Position numbers and translations under genes: made by a program
Shown here: positions 23,630 to 34,322 of the stretch, piece by piece
How positions within the stretch are numbered: position 1 is the first letter of the stretch
Layout: each line of letters begins with the position of its first letter
Assembly: GCA_910589675.1 (NCBI GenBank)
Contig: CAJUTO010000002.1
Location: 1-64,000 of the forward strand
Length of the DNA stretch: 64,000 nucleotides
Reading direction: 5' to 3'
Source: an uncultured Lactobacillus sp.
GTDB lineage: Bacteria > Bacillota > Bacilli > Lactobacillales > Lactobacillaceae
Notes under the pieces: generated by a model
What the model saw: only the letters and a program-made list of their open reading frames with translations
Databases searched by the model: none
What the model was told of the DNA's origin: nothing

Positions 23630-26101
23630 CTATTCGTCTACTTCTTCAATATTATCTTGATCTTCTTCATTTGGAACAATTGCAAGACTGGCTACTTTGT
23701 TGTCTCCACTTACCTTAATTAATCTCACACCCATCGTGCTTCGACCAGTTTGAGAAACATCATCGGTCTTAAAACGAATCATAATTCCATCAGTAGTAAT
23801 CACCATAATATCATTAGTTCCATCAATTACGGTAACTCCAGCAAGAGGTCCATTTTTCTCAGTTACATTTGAAGTCTTAATTCCTTTTCCGCCACGACCC
23901 TTAATTGGATATTCGCTAGCAGAAGTACGCTTACCATAACCTTTTTCAGAAATTACCAAAACATCATCATTTGGCTTAATAACTTCTGATCCAACAACAT
24001 AATCATGATCACGTAAATTAATTCCACGAACACCAGCAGCAGTTCGACCCATTGGACGCACATCCCCTTCATTGAAGGTTACTGCATAGCCTAAATGAGT
24101 ACCGATTAAAATATTTTGCTTACCATCAGTGGTTAATACATTACTCAATTCATCTCCATCACGAAGAGTAAGTGCAATCAAACCACTATTTCTGATGTTA
24201 GAAAATTCACTGACATGAGTACGTTTAACAGTTCCCATCTTGGTGATGAAGAACAAATAGTTATCGTCTGCATCTTGTGGGATATTAATCACTGTTTGAA
24301 TCTTTTCGCCTTTTTCAAGTTGAAGCAAGTTAATAATTGGTAATCCCTTAGCAGTTCTACCATATTCAGGAATTTCATAAGCTTTTTTCGAGTAAACCTT
24401 ACCCTTGTTAGTAAAGAACAAAAGCATATCGTGAGTGCTTGAGTAAATCAGATGCTCAGTAAAGTCACCATCTTGCACTCCCATACCTTTAATTCCCTTA
24501 CCTCCACGATTTTGGGTCTTAAATTCATTGATTGGCATTCTCTTAATATAGCCACTATGAGTAAGAGTTAAAAGTACATTTTGGCGTTCAATTAAATCCT
24601 CATCTTCAATTGAAACAACTTCACTAGCTCCAATTTCAGTGCGACGATCATCACCATAACGCTTTTGAATATCTAATAATTCATCATAAATAATTTTATC
24701 GATTCGTTCAGGTCTAGCCAAAATATCCTTAAAGTCCGCAATTTTTACTTGTAAATCTTGATATTCAGATTCAACTTTATCACGTTCCAGTCCAGTTAAA
24801 CGAACCAAGCGCATATCTAAGATAGCTTGGGATTGTTTATCGTCTAGGCCAAAACGACTAATTAAAGCAGCTTTGGCTACATCGCTAGATTGACTAGAAC
24901 GAATAATTTTTACAATTTCATCGATATGGTCCAGAGCAATTCGCAAACCTTCAAGAATGTGAGCGCGAGCCTCAGCCTTCGATAATTCAAATTTTGTACG
25001 GCGAGTCACAACATCTTCTTGGTGATTCAAGTAATATTCAAGCATCTGTTTTAAAGTTAAGAAGTGAGGGGCACCATCTACAATTGCCACCATGTTCATT
25101 CCGAAATTAGCTTGCATTTGTGTTTCTTTGAATAAATTATTCAACACTACACTTGCACTTGCATCCCGGCGAATATCAATTGTGATTCTCATACCAGTTT
25201 GATCAGATTCATCGCGAACACCAGTAATTCCATCAATGATTTTTTCACGAGCCAAATCAGCAATTTTCTTAACTAATTCTGCTTTATTTACCATGTACGG
25301 AATTTCACTTACGATAATTCTTTCACGACCATTTTTCTCGGTTTCGATGCTAGTTTTAGCCCGAACGACAATATTCCCTTTACCAGTGTCATAAGCACGA
25401 TAAATACCACCGCGCCCCATAATCGTCCCACCAGTAGGAAAATCTGGGCCTGGGATAGCCTTCATCAAATCCTTAGTTGTTACATCCGGATTCTTCATCA
25501 ACATATGCAAACCACTAATTACTTCACGTAAATTATGTGGTGGAATGTTGGTTGTCATCCCAACAGCGATTCCGTTTGCACCATTTACAAGTAAGTTAGG
25601 AATACGAGCAGGTAAAACAACTGGCTCACTTTCAGTGTCATCATAATTTCGTTGCCAATCAACAGTATTTTTATTGATATCACGCAACATTTCCATGGCA
25701 ATTTTACTCATACGGGCTTCCGTATAACGCATGGCAGCTGGTTCATCCCCATCGACTGAACCAAAGTTACCATGACCATCAACGAGCATGTAACGATATG
25801 AGAAGTCTTGTGCCATATGAGCCATCGCTAAGTAAATTGAAGAGTCACCATGTGGGTGAAATTTACCCATAACTTCCCCAACAATTCTGGCTGATTTCTT
25901 ATATGGCTTATCTGGAGTAACTCCTAGTTCGCTCATACCGTATAAAATACGACGCTGAACTGGTTTTAAACCATCACGAACATCAGGAAGTGCACGCGCA
26001 ACAATAACTGACATGGCATAGTCTAAAAATGAGCTACGCATAGTACTAGTTAGGTCAACATTGCGGATTCTACGATCTTGAGTTTGATTATCGTTATCCA
26101 T
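23630..26101 (-). CDS. gyrA: DNA gyrase subunit A
   Basis: This 823-residue breakage-reunion subunit introduces negative supercoils with GyrB. The winged-helix/tower core is intact, with [11 protein letters not shown] carrying the catalytic Tyr (about residue 126). The C-terminal beta-pinwheel contains the GyrA box QNRGGKG (about 530). In the quinolone region [12 protein letters not shown], the residue equivalent to E. coli Ser83 is serine (S87), but the Asp87 equivalent is leucine (L91). The gene lies ten bases after gyrB. Confidence 0.97.
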   Translation of the reverse strand: MDNDNQTQDRRIRNVDLTSTMRSSFLDYAMSVIVARALPDVRDGLKPVQRRILYGMSELGVTPDKPYKKSARIVGEVMGKFHPHGDSSIYLAMAHMAQDFSYRYMLVDGHGNFGSVDGDEPAAMRYTEARMSKIAMEMLRDINKNTVDWQRNYDDTESEPVVLPARIPNLLVNGANGIAVGMTTNIPPHNLREVISGLHMLMKNPDVTTKDLMKAIPGPDFPTGGTIMGRGGIYRAYDTGKGNIVVRAKTSIETEKNGRERIIVSEIPYMVNKAELVKKIADLAREKIIDGITGVRDESDQTGMRITIDIRRDASASVVLNNLFKETQMQANFGMNMVAIVDGAPHFLTLKQMLEYYLNHQEDVVTRRTKFELSKAEARAHILEGLRIALDHIDEIVKIIRSSQSSDVAKAALISRFGLDDKQSQAILDMRLVRLTGLERDKVESEYQDLQVKIADFKDILARPERIDKIIYDELLDIQKRYGDDRRTEIGASEVVSIEDEDLIERQNVLLTLTHSGYIKRMPINEFKTQNRGGKGIKGMGVQDGDFTEHLIYSSTHDMLLFFTNKGKVYSKKAYEIPEYGRTAKGLPIINLLQLEKGEKIQTVINIPQDADDNYLFFITKMGTVKRTHVSEFSNIRNSGLIALTLRDGDELSNVLTTDGKQNILIGTHLGYAVTFNEGDVRPMGRTAAGVRGINLRDHDYVVGSEVIKPNDDVLVISEKGYGKRTSASEYPIKGRGGKGIKTSNVTEKNGPLAGVTVIDGTNDIMVITTDGIMIRFKTDDVSQTGRSTMGVRLIKVSGDNKVASLAIVPNEEDQDNIEEVDE

Positions 26102-26111
26102 TTAATCCCCC

Positions 26112-28076
26112 TTAAGCATCTAAGTTTTCAACATACTTAGCATTCTTTTCAATAAAGTCACGTCTAGGTGCAACTTCGTTACCCATCAACAATTCAAAAA
26201 CTTCATCAGCATCTTTAGCGTATTCAGGACTTACACGATCCAATCGACGATTTTCAGGATTCATGGTAGTTTCCCAAAGTTGTTCTGGATCCATTTCCCC
26301 AAGTCCTTTATAACGTTGAACAATTGGCTTAGGGCTAGGTTGCAAGCTACCTAAATAATCATGAAGCTCTTCATCTGTATCAAGATATTTAATTACTTTA
26401 CCTTGACGAACTTGATAAAGAGGTGGACGAGCAATGTACACATATCCTTTTTCAATCATTGGACGCATGTAGTTGTAGAAAAGCGTAAGTAATAAGGTTC
26501 TAATATGTGCCCCATCCACATCGGCATCAGTCATAATAATCAATTTATGGTAGCGAGCCTTATTCACATCAAAGTCTGCGCCAAACCCTGTGCCTAAAGC
26601 TGTGAATAATGATCTAATTTCCTGGTTAGCTAAAATTCGATCCATGGAAGCTTTTTCCACATTTAAAATTTTTCCTCGAATTGGTAAAATCGCTTGAGTC
26701 AAACGAGATCTACCTTGCTTAGCAGAACCACCGGCAGAGTTACCTTCGACGATAAACAATTCAGAAATACTTGGATCATTACTGGTATTGTCAGCTAATT
26801 TACCTGGTAAGTTAGCAATTTCAAGACCAGATTTCTTACGAGTAACTTCACGGGCACGCTTAGCCGCATTTCTAGCTCTTTCGGCAAGTTGAGCCTTTTC
26901 CACAATCTTACGACCCACACTTGGGTTTTCCATTAAGAAACGGCTGAATGTTTCAGAGAAGGCTTTATCCACAGCAGTCCGAGCGTTAGAATTACCCAGT
27001 TTAGTCTTGGTTTGACCTTCAAATTGAGGGTTTGGGTGCTTTACAGAAACGACCGCAGTCATACCTTCACGGATATCCTCACCTGAAAGATTATCGTCTT
27101 TATCTTTTAAGATTTTAGCCTTATGGGCATAATCATTTACTACACGAGTTAAAGCTGTCTTAAATCCAGCTTCGTGCATCCCACCTTCATAGGTATGGAT
27201 ATTATTAGCAAAAGTCATTAATGTTGTTTTATAGCCATTTGTATATTGCAAAGCCACTTCAACATTAATCCCATCATAGTCGCCTTCAACATAAATTGGT
27301 TCATCAAATAACTTTTCTGCATCTTTGTTTAAAAATGCAACGTATTCTTTAATTCCCCCTTCAAAATGGTAAACGTCGGTTTCAGCTGTTTCCTTACGTT
27401 TATCGGTGAAGGTTAACTTTAATCCCTTGTTTAAAAAGGCTAATTCACGAATACGATTCTTTAAAATCTTATCGTCAAAAACAGTAGTTTCAGTGAAGAT
27501 ATCAGGGTCTGGATAAAAATGAACAATTGTCCCATGTTCACTCATTGGCACTGTACCTACTTGACGCATTTCGTCCTTAACACGTCCATGATCAAAATCA
27601 ATAGCGTACTTTTTGCCATCTCTCATAACAGTAACATCAAGCTTTGTGGATAAAGCATTCACAACTGATGCTCCTACCCCATGAAGACCACCAGATACTT
27701 TATATCCACCACCGCCAAATTTACCACCTGCGTGTAATACTGTGAATACTGTTTCCAACGCTGGACGACCAGTTTTTTCTTGAATATCCACAGGAATTCC
27801 ACGACCATCATCTTGAACTGTAACACTACCATCTTCATTTACAGTTACTTCAATTTTTGTTGCAAATCCAGCAAGACGCTCATCAATACTATTATCAATT
27901 ACTTCCCATACCAAATGATGAAGCCCTTGAGAACTAGTGGAGCCAATATACATACCAGGACGCTTTCTAACAGCTTCAAGTCCCCCTAAAACTTGAATTT
28001 GGCTGGCATTATATTTATCTGCTTCTTGTTCGTATTTTTTAACTTTATCAAGATCTTTATTGTCTTTATCAGCCAT
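26112..28076 (-). CDS. gyrB: DNA gyrase subunit B
   Basis: This is a 654-residue protein. The GHKL ATPase domain has [17 protein letters not shown] and [15 protein letters not shown]. The transducer domain contains QTKTKLGN. The TOPRIM domain has [13 protein letters not shown], the metal-binding DADVDG, and [12 protein letters not shown] in the form [12 protein letters not shown]. The length is normal for Gram-positive GyrB. It is co-transcribed with recF upstream and gyrA downstream. Confidence 0.97.
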   Translation of the reverse strand: MADKDNKDLDKVKKYEQEADKYNASQIQVLGGLEAVRKRPGMYIGSTSSQGLHHLVWEVIDNSIDERLAGFATKIEVTVNEDGSVTVQDDGRGIPVDIQEKTGRPALETVFTVLHAGGKFGGGGYKVSGGLHGVGASVVNALSTKLDVTVMRDGKKYAIDFDHGRVKDEMRQVGTVPMSEHGTIVHFYPDPDIFTETTVFDDKILKNRIRELAFLNKGLKLTFTDKRKETAETDVYHFEGGIKEYVAFLNKDAEKLFDEPIYVEGDYDGINVEVALQYTNGYKTTLMTFANNIHTYEGGMHEAGFKTALTRVVNDYAHKAKILKDKDDNLSGEDIREGMTAVVSVKHPNPQFEGQTKTKLGNSNARTAVDKAFSETFSRFLMENPSVGRKIVEKAQLAERARNAAKRAREVTRKKSGLEIANLPGKLADNTSNDPSISELFIVEGNSAGGSAKQGRSRLTQAILPIRGKILNVEKASMDRILANQEIRSLFTALGTGFGADFDVNKARYHKLIIMTDADVDGAHIRTLLLTLFYNYMRPMIEKGYVYIARPPLYQVRQGKVIKYLDTDEELHDYLGSLQPSPKPIVQRYKGLGEMDPEQLWETTMNPENRRLDRVSPEYAKDADEVFELLMGNEVAPRRDFIEKNAKYVENLDA

Positions 28077-28089
28077 TTAATACTCCTTT

Positions 28090-29202
28090 TTATACTATTT
28101 CCCCATTTTTAACATGATATATTTTGGGTTCGTTTACTATTTCCCAGGAAATACCTTCCAAATCTGTGGTAGTAATAAAAGTTTGAGTTTTCCCGTGAAT
28201 ATAATTTAAAAGCGAACTTTGACGCTCATGGTCTAACTCACTCATTACGTCATCTAATAATAAAATTGGATATTCATCAGTTAAATGATGAATCAGACTT
28301 ATTTCAGCCAACTTTATTGCCAGGGCAATAGATCGTTGCTGGCCTTGAGATGCATATAAATGCGCATTCTTCTGATTAAGCCTAAACTCAATATCATCAC
28401 GATGCGGCCCAATTAAAGTAGTTCCCTTATGTAATTCAGAATCTCTAATTTTTTTAAAATTAGCTCGAATTTTTTGATACATCTTTTCTTTAGAATCATC
28501 AGCTTCAATTTGAGAAACGGACGGATGATAAACTAATGTTAATTTTTCACCGTCTAAGCTAATATTTTTATACGCATCACTTGCTGCAGTACTAAGATAT
28601 TCCAAAAATCTAAATCTTCGAAAAACTATTTCCGCAGCAATTCCTGCCAGTTGATCTGATAACACATCTAGAAAAACTAAATCGTGAGCTTGATTTTTCA
28701 GTAATTGCTTTAAATAGTTATTTCTCTGCATCAAAACTTGACGATATTGACGCGCAAAATATAAATATTCCGCATTTACTTGACCAAACTCTTGATCCAT
28801 AAATCGTCTCCTCAAACTAGGTGCACCTTTAACTAAACTAAGGTCTTCCGGAGAAAATAAAATAGCATTTAGCTGTCCAATATACTTTGATAATTTAGAT
28901 TGCTCAATGCGATTTATCCACACTTTTTTCCCTTTTTTAGCAATAGCAACGCGTAAGTTTATATCCACTTGCTTTTTGTGCACTTTTCCTAATAAAGTGG
29001 CATATTCACATCCAAATCGGATTAATTCACTATCACTATTAGTGCGGTGCGATCTAGTTAAAGCTAAAAAATAAATGGCTTCCAGGATATTAGTTTTTCC
29101 CTGAGCGTTATTCCCCACAAAAATATTGACATTAGGATCAAATTCCATATCTAATTTTTCAAGATTGCGAAAATCCTTAATTGTAAAATGATCCAGATAC
29201 AT
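28090..29202 (-). CDS. recF: DNA replication/repair protein RecF
   Basis: This is a 370-residue SMC-like ATPase. The Walker A is GNNAQGKTN (about residues 30-38). The ABC signature-like ASQGQQRS is near residue 285, and Walker B is [11 protein letters not shown] (about 321). It helps load RecA at ssDNA gaps with RecO and RecR. It starts five bases after yaaA and ends 13 bases before gyrB. A Noc-box-like palindrome lies in its last codons. Confidence 0.96.
   Translation of the reverse strand: MYLDHFTIKDFRNLEKLDMEFDPNVNIFVGNNAQGKTNILEAIYFLALTRSHRTNSDSELIRFGCEYATLLGKVHKKQVDINLRVAIAKKGKKVWINRIEQSKLSKYIGQLNAILFSPEDLSLVKGAPSLRRRFMDQEFGQVNAEYLYFARQYRQVLMQRNNYLKQLLKNQAHDLVFLDVLSDQLAGIAAEIVFRRFRFLEYLSTAASDAYKNISLDGEKLTLVYHPSVSQIEADDSKEKMYQKIRANFKKIRDSELHKGTTLIGPHRDDIEFRLNQKNAHLYASQGQQRSIALAIKLAEISLIHHLTDEYPILLLDDVMSELDHERQSSLLNYIHGKTQTFITTTDLEGISWEIVNEPKIYHVKNGEIV
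28139..28152. promoter_or_regulatory. Noc-box-like palindrome (13/14)
   Basis: ATTTCCCAGGAAAT lies inside recF. Confidence 0.4.
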
Positions 29203-29207
29203 TATTT

Positions 29208-29429
29208 TTACCGAAATTCATATTTTTGTTCGGCAATCTCCAGTTGATCGCCTGGATATAACTTTTTGCCTCGACGATCTTCTTTTTCACCGTTTAAAAC
29301 AACTGGATTATCTTTCAGATACCATTTTGCTTGGCCTCCTGATGAGATAATACTTTCTTCTTTCAAAAATTGACTTAATGTAATATAGTCACCACTAATT
29401 TTAAAAACCTTGATAATACTCACCTTCAA
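29208..29429 (-). CDS. yaaA: S4-domain protein YaaA (RNA-binding)
   Basis: This small S4 RNA-binding protein ([49 protein letters not shown]) sits between dnaN and recF, the usual Firmicute position. The frame is open to an ATG at 29492. Family members start just before the KISGDYITL segment, so I chose the TTG at 29429 (73 aa), preceded by AGGTGAAAAAACAGCA. The upstream ATG has no ribosome site, though a TATAAT at 29521-29516 would still include it in the transcript. The start is therefore uncertain and the family is not. Confidence 0.85.
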   Translation of the reverse strand: MKVSIIKVFKISGDYITLSQFLKEESIISSGGQAKWYLKDNPVVLNGEKEDRRGKKLYPGDQLEIAEQKYEFR

Positions 29430-29594
29430 TGCTGTTTTTTCACCTATATAATTATATTCGTTCATAGAAGAAAAGACAAACTTAAAATCCATATAAGCCC
29501 ATATGAGCGCTTTTTATTATAATTAGCCTAACTACATTTAAAGACTACTTGAAATACAGTATTCGCTTTTTATGCCATTTAATAAAAAATGAAT

Positions 29595-29628
29595 CAAAAA
29601 AAGACCATCAGTCGATGGTCTTTTTTTA
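29595..29628. terminator. bidirectional terminator downstream of dnaN
   Basis: GACCATC-AGTC-GATGGTC has seven T on the right and seven A on the left. Confidence 0.8.
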
Positions 29629-29645
29629 TAAATAGATCAATTTTT

Positions 29646-30776
29646 CTAAAATGTTCTAACTGGAGTGATCAATTGTACAAAATTGATATCTTCTTTATCA
29701 GGCACAACAGTAAATGGACGAAGAGGTTGAGTAAATTTCATGACAATTGAATCGGTAATTGAAGCTCTCAGAGCATCACGTAAATAATCTGGATTGAATG
29801 ACAATTCAAGATTTTCTCCACTCAAGTTCTTAAAGCTAACTTCTTCTTCTACATTCCCAATTTCAGCTGATTCCCCAGATAAGACAACCTTTTGGTTTTC
29901 TGTATCTAAACTCAACCTAACCACATTGTTTCGACCGGCATGAGTAACCAAACTAGCACGATCAAGTGCGCTAGAAAGTTCAGCGAGTTCAAATTGTACA
30001 CTTGTGGAACTTTCTGTGGGTAAAAGACGATCAGTATCAGGATAACTGCCCTCTAAAAGTCGTGAATAGAACAAGATATTTCCAATTTCAAATAAAACTT
30101 GGCTTTCTCCTGGGCAAACTTTAACTTCAGGATTACCCTCACCAATAATTCTTGATAATTCTTGTAAACTCTTTCCTGGAATAATCAAATCTGTTTCAGT
30201 TTGTGGACCATTTTCAAGAGAAATAGTTCGTTCTGACAAACGGTGAGAATCAGTACCTACAGCCTTAATTTGGTCTGGGCTAAAGTTAAAGTGTACCCCA
30301 GTCAAAACTAAACGGCTTTCTTGGGTTGCTACTGCGAATTGAGTTTCATTAATAATTTCACGGAAGGTTTTACCAGAAATAGTAAAAGTAGAATCATCTG
30401 GAATTTCTGGTAAACGTGGATAATTGTTTGCATCTAAACCGTTGATAGTGAAATCACTATTTTCTGACACAATTTGAGTTTGGAAACTCTCTTTAACTTC
30501 AAAAGAGAAGTCTTTACCTGGTAATTTCTTGATAATTTCGCTGAAGAAGCGAGCTGGTAAAACGATAGAACCTGTAGATTCTACAGCTAAGTCTTCACTT
30601 ACTGGAATCTTAATTTCAATAGAAATATCGGTATCACTACCAGTCAATATCAATTCATCTTCAGTTAGAACTAATTTAATACCACTTAAAATGGGAATAG
30701 TGGTTCTGGATGAAATTGCACGCATTACGTTATTCAAATTTTCAATGAATAAGTTTCGATTGATTGTAAACTTCAT
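29646..30776 (-). CDS. dnaN: DNA polymerase III beta subunit (sliding clamp)
   Basis: This 376-residue protein has the three-fold clamp architecture. MKFTINRNLFIENLNNVMRA opens domain 1, TDSHRLSERTI lies in domain 2, and FTQPLRPFTVVPDKEDINFVQLITPVRTF is the C-terminal region, here read in parts. It tethers polymerase to DNA. It lies 172 bases after dnaA, separated by DnaA boxes, and ends at a strong terminator that isolates it from yaaA-recF-gyrBA. Confidence 0.97.
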   Translation of the reverse strand: MKFTINRNLFIENLNNVMRAISSRTTIPILSGIKLVLTEDELILTGSDTDISIEIKIPVSEDLAVESTGSIVLPARFFSEIIKKLPGKDFSFEVKESFQTQIVSENSDFTINGLDANNYPRLPEIPDDSTFTISGKTFREIINETQFAVATQESRLVLTGVHFNFSPDQIKAVGTDSHRLSERTISLENGPQTETDLIIPGKSLQELSRIIGEGNPEVKVCPGESQVLFEIGNILFYSRLLEGSYPDTDRLLPTESSTSVQFELAELSSALDRASLVTHAGRNNVVRLSLDTENQKVVLSGESAEIGNVEEEVSFKNLSGENLELSFNPDYLRDALRASITDSIVMKFTQPLRPFTVVPDKEDINFVQLITPVRTF

Positions 30777-30849
30777 TAATTTTCCTCCTAGACTGAGCTT
30801 TTCTTTTATTATTAATTATATATTTAATTAGTTAGTAGTAGTAGGGCCT

Positions 30850-30949
30850 GTGTAAATTGTTGAAAACTCATTGTATCTACTGATCTATAGGGATTGTTTC
30901 GGTTGAAAACTATGTGTAAAACCACCCTACTTGTCCACAGTGTGGATTT
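30850..30949. other. DnaA-box cluster between dnaA and dnaN
   Basis: Near-consensus boxes TGTGTAAAT (30850), TGTGTAAAA (30913-30921), TTGTCCACA (30931-30939) and TGTGGATTT (30941) lie in the dnaA-dnaN gap. This is the second arm of a bipartite origin as in other Firmicutes. Confidence 0.6.
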
Positions 30950-32310
30950 TAGTGATCAAGCATTTGTTTTAAGTCAAACACGGCAGCTTTGATTTCAGTA
31001 TCAGTTTGAATTTGTTTTCCAATTTTATCACAGGCGTGCATAACGGTAGTGTGATCTTTTCCACCAAATTCTTGACCAATCTTAGGCAGACTTGCATTTG
31101 TTAATTCTCGAGAAAGATACATTGCAATCTGGCGAGGGACAACAATTTGACGAACTCTTTTCTTTCCCTTCAGCTCTTCTGTCGAGGTTTGGAAATAATT
31201 GGCCACTACTTCTTGAATCTTTGAAATTTGTAATCCACGATCTTTTTGCACAAGTTTAAGATCTGTTAACGCTTCACGGGCTAAAGAGGGATTAATATCT
31301 TCCTTTTCGATAGTTGCATGAGCTTGAACCTTAACCAGTGCGCCTTCCAGTTCTCGGATATTGGTATCTACTTGGGAAGCAATATAGTTTAAGGTATTAT
31401 CGTCAATAGTTAATCCTTCAGATTCTGCTTTTCTCCGTAAAATTGCAATTCTAGTTTCAAGATCAGGCGGAGTAATTTCAACTTGAAGACCCCAGGTAAA
31501 TCTTGAAACTAAGCGTTCGGATAAATCAGGAATTTCTGTAGGTAAACGATCACTGGTCATTACGATCTGCTTTTGATCATTATATAAGGTTTCAAACGTG
31601 TGGAAAAATTCTTCTTGAATACCTTCTTTTTTAGCAAAAAATTGAATGTCATCCACAAGTAATAAGTCACAGGTGCGATACTTTTCTCTGAATTCATCCT
31701 GAGTTTTATTTTTGATGGAATTAATAAAGTCGTTAACAAAAGTTTCACTTTGAATATAAACAATTTTCGCATCAGGTTTTTCTGCTAGCATCTGATGTCC
31801 AATGGCTTGCATTAAGTGAGTTTTCCCTAATCCTACACCTCCAAAGATGAACAAAGGATTATAGAAACTACCCGGACTATCTGCAACTGCTAAAGCTGCT
31901 CCAGCGGCTAATTTGTTTCCTTCACCTTGAACGAAGTTATCGAAGGTATACTTATCATTTAATTGAAGATTTTGCATAAAGCCAGGGTTAACTGGTTTTT
32001 TGTTTTCGATATTAATTCTTCTAGGTTCTGGTGTAACGATTCTTTCCGGACTATTTGTGTCGGCTACCTGGAAGATAGGTAAAAGCTCAATTCCTGCATA
32101 ACCATAGGCAGATTGAATTAGTTGAGATGATAGATTTTTTTCCCAATAACCTTTTGAGACAGGATTCTGGACAGAAATTTTTAATTCATGTTTCTCTTTA
32201 TCATAAGAGATGGGTTTTGTATTTTTGAACCAGGCATTGTATGCAACTTCGTTAAAACGCTCGCGCATTTCATTGTTGAAGTGCTGCCAAAATTTATCAA
32301 TGTCAAACAA
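30949..32310 (-). CDS. dnaA: chromosomal replication initiator DnaA
   Basis: This AAA+ initiator is 453 residues from the chosen TTG at 32310. Domain I starts FDIDKFWQHF. The Walker A is GGVGLGKTHL (about 157-166) and Walker B is LLVDDIQF. Sensor and box VII regions follow, then the domain IV DnaA-box-binding motif GGKDHTTVMHACDKI. GGAGGAATGTACT precedes this TTG. An in-frame TTG five codons upstream overlaps the ribosome site and is rejected. DnaA boxes on both sides allow autoregulation. Confidence 0.96.
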   Translation of the reverse strand: MFDIDKFWQHFNNEMRERFNEVAYNAWFKNTKPISYDKEKHELKISVQNPVSKGYWEKNLSSQLIQSAYGYAGIELLPIFQVADTNSPERIVTPEPRRINIENKKPVNPGFMQNLQLNDKYTFDNFVQGEGNKLAAGAALAVADSPGSFYNPLFIFGGVGLGKTHLMQAIGHQMLAEKPDAKIVYIQSETFVNDFINSIKNKTQDEFREKYRTCDLLLVDDIQFFAKKEGIQEEFFHTFETLYNDQKQIVMTSDRLPTEIPDLSERLVSRFTWGLQVEITPPDLETRIAILRRKAESEGLTIDDNTLNYIASQVDTNIRELEGALVKVQAHATIEKEDINPSLAREALTDLKLVQKDRGLQISKIQEVVANYFQTSTEELKGKKRVRQIVVPRQIAMYLSRELTNASLPKIGQEFGGKDHTTVMHACDKIGKQIQTDTEIKAAVFDLKQMLDH

Positions 32311-32781
32311 AGTACATTCCTCCAATAGTAAAAAGCATATTTATTTTAACATTTAATTTCTAGGTTTTCCACAAGTCAAAAAAGTTATTCCCAAATTCAC
32401 AGGGTGTGGAAAATGTTTGATAATTAATCCACAGATTAACTGTTTATATTTTAGCACGGTACATTATCTACAGGGGGAATTGTGAATAAAAAATGCTTTA
32501 ATGATGCTGGGTTTTTATTAGTTTTAAGCAAATATCCACATGGTGTGTATATGTTTTTCAACAGGGTGTTAATTGTGTAAAACATTGGGGAATAATCTGT
32601 GTATAATTTTCAAAGTGAAAATCAGGTTTGAATTTATCCACATATTTTTTCGTAAATCTGAAAAAAATTCAATCACTTTTTGACAATTCTTTTTTAATTT
32701 TTACTTGGTTTTTTGCGTTAATCGTGCTATTCTAGATAAGAAATTGTGTTGTTAGCACATATAAAGATGGAGGTGCAGTTT
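32311..32781. other. oriC: chromosomal origin of replication (oriC)
   Basis: This AT-rich gap lies between divergent dnaA and rpmH. DnaA boxes are TTTTCCACA (32365), TGTGGAAAA (32405), TAATCCACA (32425), TTATCTACA (32464), ATATCCACA (32532), TGTGTAAAA (32574), TGTGTATAA (32598) and a perfect TTATCCACA (32634). The T-rich stretch 32643-32710 next to the perfect box is a likely unwinding region. Gene orientation flips here. Confidence 0.85.
32705..32733 (+). promoter_or_regulatory. candidate promoter of rpmH-rnpA-yidC
   Basis: TTGGTT (32705-32710) and TATTCT (32728-32733) are spaced by 17 bases, about 50 bases before rpmH. Confidence 0.5.
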
Positions 32782-32922
32782 ATGTCAACTAAGAGAACTT
32801 ACCAACCAAAGAAACGTCATCGTTCACGTGTTCACGGTTTTATGAAGCGTATGAGCACATCAAATGGCCGCAAGGTTTTAGCAAGACGACGTGCAAAGGG
32901 TAGAAAAGTCTTATCTGCTTAA
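32782..32922 (+). CDS. rpmH: 50S ribosomal protein L34
   Basis: This 46-residue, very basic protein starts [20 protein letters not shown] and ends KGRKVLSA, the full L34 length. GATGGAGGTGCAGTTT precedes the ATG. It is the first gene right of oriC and is followed by a terminator, beyond which rnpA continues. Confidence 0.97.
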   Translation: MSTKRTYQPKKRHRSRVHGFMKRMSTSNGRKVLARRRAKGRKVLSA

Positions 32923-32948
32923 ACCACTGAATCTCAGTGGTTTTTTTA
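32920..32948 (+). terminator. terminator or attenuator after rpmH
   Basis: AACCACTGA-ATC-TCAGTGGTT is followed by a T-run. rnpA begins 25 bases later, so partial read-through is likely. Confidence 0.75.
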
Positions 32949-32973
32949 GTCTACTAGAGTGGAATGAAACGTT

Positions 32974-33348
32974 TTGAGAAAGTCTTATCGAGTTAAATCT
33001 GAAAAGGATTTTCAACGAGCTTTTAAATTAGGCGATTCAGTCGCTAACCGAGCTTTTGTAATCTATAAAATAGAGAAAGCAGAAAATAAGCACTTTCGTG
33101 TTGGAATTTCTGTTGGTAAAAAAGTCGGTCATACTGCCGTTGTCCGAAATCGACTCAAACGTTATATTCGGGCAGTGATCACTGAAAATAAACAGGAGAT
33201 TGATCCTAGTGTTGATTTTTTGGTAATTACTCGGCCTTATGCTCGCAATTTTGACATGACTGAGGTACGCAAAAATTTGTTGCATGCTTTAACCTTAGCT
33301 CACGTCATTGAGAAAATACCAGATGAAGATGAAATTGAGGAAAGTTAG
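32974..33348 (+). CDS. rnpA: ribonuclease P protein component
   Basis: This 124-residue basic protein has the RnpA motif [14 protein letters not shown], here preceded by GKKVGHTA. The N-terminus is [16 protein letters not shown]. It assists RNase P RNA in 5' tRNA maturation. The start is TTG 32974, with AGAGTGGA upstream. The stop lies one base before the GTG start of yidC. Confidence 0.95.
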   Translation: MRKSYRVKSEKDFQRAFKLGDSVANRAFVIYKIEKAENKHFRVGISVGKKVGHTAVVRNRLKRYIRAVITENKQEIDPSVDFLVITRPYARNFDMTEVRKNLLHALTLAHVIEKIPDEDEIEES

Positions 33349-33349
33349 A

Positions 33350-34216
33350 GTGAAGGACATTTTAACAAAGAGAAATGTTAAACGTCTTCTTGCGATTCTA
33401 GCAGTATTTGCCATAGCAGTTGTTTTAACAGGATGTGCTACAAATACTGGTCAACAAGCACCCGTTTCTCACACCAGTGGAAATTGGTGGGATCGTTGGA
33501 TTGTTTATTACGTGTCTGCATTTTTACTTTGGTTAGCTAAGCTGTTAGGTAACAATTATGGTTGGACAATCATTGTCTTTACTATTTTAATTAGAATTAT
33601 TTTGTTACCTCTGAATGCTATAACAATCAGAAGTACATCAAAGATGCAACAAATTCAACCACAAGTGGATGAATTGCGTAAAAAATATCCTGGACGTGAT
33701 GCAGAATCAAGACAGTTATTGTCGCAAGAAACCAACAAGCTTTATAAAGAAGCAGGGGTAAATCCATATACTGGATGTTTACCTGTGGTTATTCAGTTGC
33801 CTGTTATGTATGCCTTGTATCAAGCTATTTGGCGTACACCACAACTGCAGAATGGGCATTTCTTGTGGATGGATTTAGGAAAACCAGATCCATATTATGT
33901 AATGCCAATTTTGGCAATGATCTTCACTTTCATTTCTACCTATATCAGTCAGTTATCTACCCCAAGTTCATCTCAAAATTGGATGACTAAGGTTATGACA
34001 TATGGTATGGCAGTGATGGTTGGTGTAATGGCAATTGGTTTCCAATCTGCGATTACACTTTACTGGGTAATTTCCAACCTCTTCCAAGCGGTTCAAACCT
34101 TTATATTGCAAAATCCAATTAAATATAAGCGAGAACAAGAGGCTAAAAAAGAGGCAGAACGTGAGCGTCAACGTCGTTTAAGAAGAACATACAAGCGTTT
34201 AAGACGCAAAAAATAA
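33350..34216 (+). CDS. yidC: membrane protein insertase YidC (OxaA1)
   Basis: This is a 288-residue lipoprotein insertase. The signal peptide has lipobox VLTGC (Cys at about 29). Five membrane segments follow, with the conserved GNNYGWTIIVFTILIRIILLPL region (read in parts), NPYTGCLPVVIQLPVMYALYQ and a basic C-terminal tail KRLRRKK. GTG 33350 was chosen because GAGGAAAGTTAGA precedes it. An in-frame TTG at 33308 lies deep inside rnpA. It follows rnpA as usual, but the jag/khpB gene normally next is absent. Confidence 0.93.
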   Translation: MKDILTKRNVKRLLAILAVFAIAVVLTGCATNTGQQAPVSHTSGNWWDRWIVYYVSAFLLWLAKLLGNNYGWTIIVFTILIRIILLPLNAITIRSTSKMQQIQPQVDELRKKYPGRDAESRQLLSQETNKLYKEAGVNPYTGCLPVVIQLPVMYALYQAIWRTPQLQNGHFLWMDLGKPDPYYVMPILAMIFTFISTYISQLSTPSSSQNWMTKVMTYGMAVMVGVMAIGFQSAITLYWVISNLFQAVQTFILQNPIKYKREQEAKKEAERERQRRLRRTYKRLRRKK

Positions 34217-34252
34217 AATATTGTCTAAAACTCATTTTTAGATAAAGTAGTC

Positions 34253-34303
34253 AAAGTGCTTTATCCACTATGTTTCCACATGGTGGTATAATGCACTTTT
34301 TTT
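34253..34303 (+). terminator. terminator overlapping the mnmE promoter
   Basis: AAGTGC (34254-34259) pairs with GCACTT (34293-34298) and the T-run follows. An inner stem uses CCAC/GTGG. The 3' arm region includes an extended -10 element TGGTATAAT (34284-34292), so the yidC terminator and the mnmE promoter share DNA. Confidence 0.6.
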
Positions 34304-34322
34304 ATTGAAAAAGGAGAAATCA

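Noticed and set aside
32824..32842. CACGTG inside rpmH as a parS site
   Set aside because: The flanks do not match TGTT and AACA at the right spacing, and the bases are explained by conserved L34 codons.
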